64,000 bases of DNA from Calamus simplicifolius (Eukaryota > Streptophyta > Magnoliopsida > Arecales > Arecaceae), in assembly GCA_900491605.1 (NCBI GenBank), contig UESW01004372.1, positions 1,919,130-1,983,129 of the forward strand, written 5' to 3'. The position numbers were made by a program, and so were the translations under genes. The notes beneath the pieces were generated by a model. It saw nothing but the letters and a program-made list of their open reading frames with translations. It ran no database searches and had not been told where the DNA came from. How positions within the stretch are numbered: the stretch's first letter is position 1; each line of letters starts with the position of its first letter. Positions 60,104 through 64,000 of the stretch are shown here, piece after piece.

Positions 60104-62509
60104 TAATGAATAGTGATAATGAAACATATCTCTGGCACCTTAGGTTTGGTCACATTAACCTTGATAGGATAAATAGACTTGTGAAGGATGGTCCTCTGAG
60201 AGAGCTAAATGTTGGTGCTCTTTCAGTTTGTGAGTCCTGTTTAGAAGGTAAAATGACTGAAAGACCTTTCTCTGCAAAGGGCCAAAGGGCTAATGAACCA
60301 CTAGAGCTAATACATTCGGATGTATGCGGACCATTTAACGTACAAGCTAGAGGTGGTTATGAGTACTTTGTCACTTTTGTTAACGATTACTCAAGATATG
60401 GTTTCGTTTACCTAATGCAAAGAAAGTATGAGACTTTTGAAAAGTTTTGGGAATTTTGAGTAGAAGTTAAAAAATAATTAGGTAAATCACTAAAAACACT
60501 GTAATCAGATTGAGGTGGAGAATACCTTGATATAAAATTCAAGGATTACCTTATTGAGCATGGAATTGTTTCACAGCTCATAGCTCTGAAAACTCTGTAG
60601 CAAAATAGTGTTGTAGAAAGGAGGAATCAAACTTTGTTATATATGATCAGATGAATGATTAGTTATTCCTTACTACCGATATCATTTTGGGGATATGCCT
60701 TACAGATGGCAATACACATTTAAATATCATACTATCTAAATTTGTATCCAGACACCCTTAGAGATGTTGAACGAGCGTAAATCGAGTTTGCATCATTTTC
60801 GCATATGGGGATGTCCAGTTCATATTCTTAAGAGTAAATCTGGGAAGCTAAAACCATGAACAGAAGTGTGTCTATTCGTTGGCTATTCAAAGGGCACTAG
60901 AAGAGGTTTGTTTATGGTCCACAAAAAAAGGTGTTTGTGTCAACAAATGCTACTTTTCTTGAAAATGATTATAAGCATAAATTCAAACCTCAAAGTAAAG
61001 TGGTACTCGAAGAGTTGCTCAAAGATCAAATTACCACTCAATGAACAAAGTTGTTGAAATCATGGAAGAAGAAATCATAGCTCCTAGTTAGGATATTATG
61101 GTACCTAAACGTAGTGGTAGGATTATTAGAACCCCAGTCTGCTATAGACAGGATAGCGAAGTAAATATTGTGGTAGCTGATACCAACGATGATGATCTAT
61201 CATCATACCAGCATGTGATGGATGATCCCGATAAGGACAAACGACTAGATGCCATTAATCAAGAAATAGAATCTATGTACTCCATTTCCAAGGAACTTGT
61301 AGATCCACCTGAAGTTGTCAGGCCCATTGGATGTAAATGGATTTTTAAGAAGAAAAGAGGAGCAGATAGAAAGGTAGAGACCTTCAAAGCTAGACTTGTG
61401 GCAAAGCGTTATACCCAAAAGGAGGGAGTTGATTATGAAGAGACTTTCTCCCTAGTTGCTATGTTAAAGTCCATCCGCATTCTCTTATCCATAGCTGCCT
61501 ATTTGATTACAAAATATGGCGGATGGACGTTAAGATGATCTTTCTAAATGGCTATCTAGAGGAGTCCATATAATGGAACAACCAGAGGGGTTCATTATTA
61601 AAGATCAGGAGTAAAAAGTTTGTAAGCTTAACAGGTCCATCTATAAACTCAAACAAGCCTCCAGGTCTTGGAATATTAGGTTTGATGAAACTATCAAAAC
61701 CTATGGCTTCAAGCAGAATGTTGATGAACATTATGTATACAAGCTCATTAATAAAAAAGTATAGTTTTCTTAGTACTTTATGTAGATAATATCTTACTCA
61801 TTGAAAATGACATAAAAATATTATTTAACGTAAAGACATGGCTAGCCAAACAATTCCAAATGAAAGATTTGGGAGAGACGAGTTATGTTCTTGGTATCCA
61901 GATCATTATGGATAGGAAAAACAAACTCCTAGCACAGTATCATGCATCTTATATCGATAAGGTGCTAGCTCATTTTTCGATGCAGAATTTCAAGAAGGGT
62001 CTTCTTCCGACTCGACATGAAACCATTCTCTCTAAAGAACAGTGTCCTAAGACACCAGAAGAAGAAGAGGACATGAGACAGATTTTATATGCATCGGCAG
62101 TTGAAAGTCTAATGTATGCCATGTTATGCACTAGACCAGACATCTGCTATGCAGTGGGAGTTGTTGGTCGATTCCAGTGAAACATTAGGATAGAGCATTG
62201 GTGGCAGTAAAGCACATTCTCAAGTATCTTTGGAGAATGAGAAATTATATACTTGTGCATTCAGGTAAAGACCTGAACCCCTTAGGATACACTAATTCTT
62301 ATTTTCAATTAGATAAAGATTCTCGAAGGTCGACATCTGGATCAGTGTTTACACTTGGTTATGTAGCAGTTGTCTCGAGAAGTATCAAACAACTAGTATT
62401 GTTGATTCTACCATAGAAGCTGAGTACATAGAGGCTTGTGAAGTAGCTAAAGAATCAATGTGGCTTAAAAAGTTCTATACTTACTTGGAAGTTATTTCAG
62501 GAATGGATG
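60104..62509 (+). pseudogene. copia-2b pol remnant: integrase, RT, RNase H
   Basis: Gag-pre-integrase (YLWHLRFGHINLDRINRLVKDG, about 60127), CESCLEGKMTERPF, integrase core start (LELIHSDVCGPFNVQARGGYEYFVTFVNDYSRYG, split by later stops), FVGYSKGTRRGLFMV-like end (about 60875). Pre-RT linker (61098-61290), RT (LVDPPEVVRPIGCKWIFKKK; TFKARLVAKRYTQKEGVDYEETF), the thumb VLGIQIIMDRKNKLLAQ (about 61890), ARPDICYAVGVVGRFQ-like (about 62130), and RNase H start (SSRRSTSGSVFTLG, VEAEYIEACEVAKES-like). It is interrupted at 62510 by an LTR insertion, so its own 3' end and 3' LTR are not visible. Multiple stops. Confidence 0.9.
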
Positions 62510-64000
62510 TGTTGGCCCAGATGGCAACCCAAGAGAGAGGGGTAAATTGGGTTATTAAAAAATTTAACACTTAAAAATAATTTCACAAAGTGAAAGTGCA
62601 CAAGGAGAGTATAGTGAGTGTGGTACTAATAATGCAATGTTAAGTATAAAGATAGAGTAGAGAGAAGAAGAAATAAGCATGATAAATACAGAGATTTATA
62701 GTGGTTTGGTGTTAGCTACACCTACATTCACTCCCAAGCAACTCTTGGGTCTACACTATATTCATCCTGATTATAACCGAGTTGTTTTACAAGCTCACAA
62801 CCCAAACTTATTGTTAAAACGGGATCACAATGAACCCTGCAAATTTTTACAAGCTCACCAGCACACAACCTATCACAAGTTAACCTTAGCTTGCACAAGG
62901 CCAACTGTCTCACCTGAATCAATCACCTGATTGAATTAGAAACTAAATGTATCAAAGAAATAGTTACACTGGAATAAAAGCTCCTCAAATGAGCAAATAA
63001 ACAATATAAGTAAGATGGAGATAGAAAAGCCTGATTAGAAGATCTTTGAGGTTGAGCTTTTCTTTTTTTTCTTCTTTTCTCTTCTCTTCTTGGATGATCT
63101 TCCTCAAGATAGGATTGAAGCTTTGGATGAAACGTTGATCAAGAGGATATAAAAGAACCATGTCTCTTACTTTTCTTTTTCTATTTAATGGAAATCCTTC
63201 AGAGTTGGCTTTTGAATGCTTTGGATTTATCTAAACTCTTTCTCGAACACTTGGGATTTCAAATTTGAGCTTTCTCTCTTGATATTTCTCTATTCTTTTA
63301 TTGATTTATTCCCTTCTTATTTCAAACAGTCGGATCCTTCTTTTTATAATCTTCCCTTAATCCATATTTTGATGCAAAGTAGCCGTTAAAAGTGCTTGTG
63401 GATGAGTTTATTATGAAAAAGGAAAGAGTCGTTGGGGTTTATTTGGAAAAAGATAACTATTGGAGTCATTTCTGATACTTCTGAAAATCGCCTCTGACAG
63501 ATTAGAGTCAGCTCTAATCTAGCCTGGGATCGGCTCTAAGTCGGGATGCTTGAAATAGTAAAGTTCGTCCATCATGGAGTCAGCTCTAACTTTCCTTGGG
63601 ATCGACACATTGCATGCTAGAGTTGGCTCTAATTTTTCCCGAAAAATATAGTCTCTTTTGTCAATTAGAGTTGGCTCTAATTCCCTACAGGAGTCATCTC
63701 TAATTTGACTCCGAAAAGAGGTTCTCTGTTCTCATGTTAAAGTCGGCTCTAATTTTTTTGGAATCGGCTTTAAACCGTGCCGAAAGTGCCAAACTGTTCC
63801 AATACGCTTCGGAGTCGACTCTAATCCCTCTAGAGTCGGCTCTAATGTCTGAACTTTTGACACATGACATTAGAATCGGATCAAACTCAATTTTTCTTTA
63901 GATTTTAGTTAATTAAACATTTGAATACCTGAAATACTTTATCAAAATCATTAGTAACATAAGGAATATACTCTTATGGCTTTTGTTATTCATCAAATCA
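62510..64000 (-). mobile_element. SIRE-like copia LTR (SIRE-2), runs off the window
   Basis: Starts at 62510 with TGTTGGCCCAGATGGCAACCC. On the minus strand this is an LTR end reading ...cttgggttgccatctgggccaaca, the same ending style as the SIRE-1 LTR, with the typical aaccactataaat stretch (minus strand of about 62693-62710). So the LTR is on the minus strand and more of it lies beyond 64000. It interrupts the copia-2b RNase H. The plus-strand open frame at 62679-62930 lies wholly within it and is not a gene. The right half carries repeated gagtcggctctaat words (63490-63860). Confidence 0.8.
63490..63860. repeat. Dispersed AGAGTCGGCTCTAAT words in the SIRE-2 LTR
   Basis: The partly palindromic word agagtcggctctaat and near variants (gagtcagctctaac, agagttggctctaat, aaagtcggctctaat, gagtcgactctaat) occur about ten times at irregular spacing. 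The first half of each (agag) mirrors the second (ctct). Confidence 0.88.

Noticed and set aside
62679..62930. 83-codon plus-strand frame near the right edge
   Set aside because: Lies within the SIRE-2 LTR, whose typical end structure is on the opposite strand.

Overview
This is plant nuclear DNA. It has intron-bearing eukaryotic gene structure, no operons, and it is dominated by plant-type retrotransposons and a CACTA transposon. The only clear host gene is a BBR/BPC (BASIC PENTACYSTEINE) GAGA-binding transcription factor. The mix of elements (L1 with RNase H, SIRE-like copia with LTRs over 2 kb, chromovirus, TNPD/TNPA CACTA) would fit a monocot such as a palm, but the species guess is inference only.

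Layout. 1-1290: end of a GC-rich LTR retrotransposon on the minus strand (1.2-kb LTR plus primer-binding site). 1291-6250: AT-rich intergenic DNA with no supportable gene. 6293-7116 (minus): the BBR/BPC coding exon, broken by one apparent frameshift, with a 5'UTR intron and promoter up to about 7740. 8273-11640 (minus): a 5'-truncated, frameshifted L1-type LINE with its poly(A) tail pointing at the BPC promoter. 12121-18726 (minus): a complete but decayed Ty1/copia element with matching 5-bp target duplications (aaagt). Its 5' LTR is invaded by a LINE fragment that alternates with duplicated copia pieces. 18732-20750: AT-rich intergenic DNA.

20751-50551 is a four-level nest. A ~0.6-kb foldback MITE-like element holds a Ty3/gypsy chromovirus (20865-50035). 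The 5' LTR of that element holds a CACTA transposon (21721-43235), and the 5' region of the CACTA holds a SIRE-like copia element (31960-41449). The CACTA carries broken TNPD and TNPA genes, rich subterminal repeats, and a fragment resembling the first exon of a CRLK-type receptor-like kinase, apparently captured from the host.

50552-64000: intergenic DNA with an 18-C homopolymer, the 3' end of an RTE-type LINE with a TTGAG tail, then two copies of one copia family sharing a single 2.1-kb LTR. The second copy is cut at 62510 by the LTR of another SIRE-like element that runs off the window.

No intact transposon gene remains: every gag, pol and transposase examined carries stops or frameshifts. 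The features most worth checking are the LINE/copia mosaic, the captured kinase exon, the asymmetric CACTA subterminal array, the palindrome-dense SIRE LTRs, and the frameshift plus 9-bp duplication in the otherwise highly conserved BPC gene. I found no clearly new functional system; the novelty is structural.
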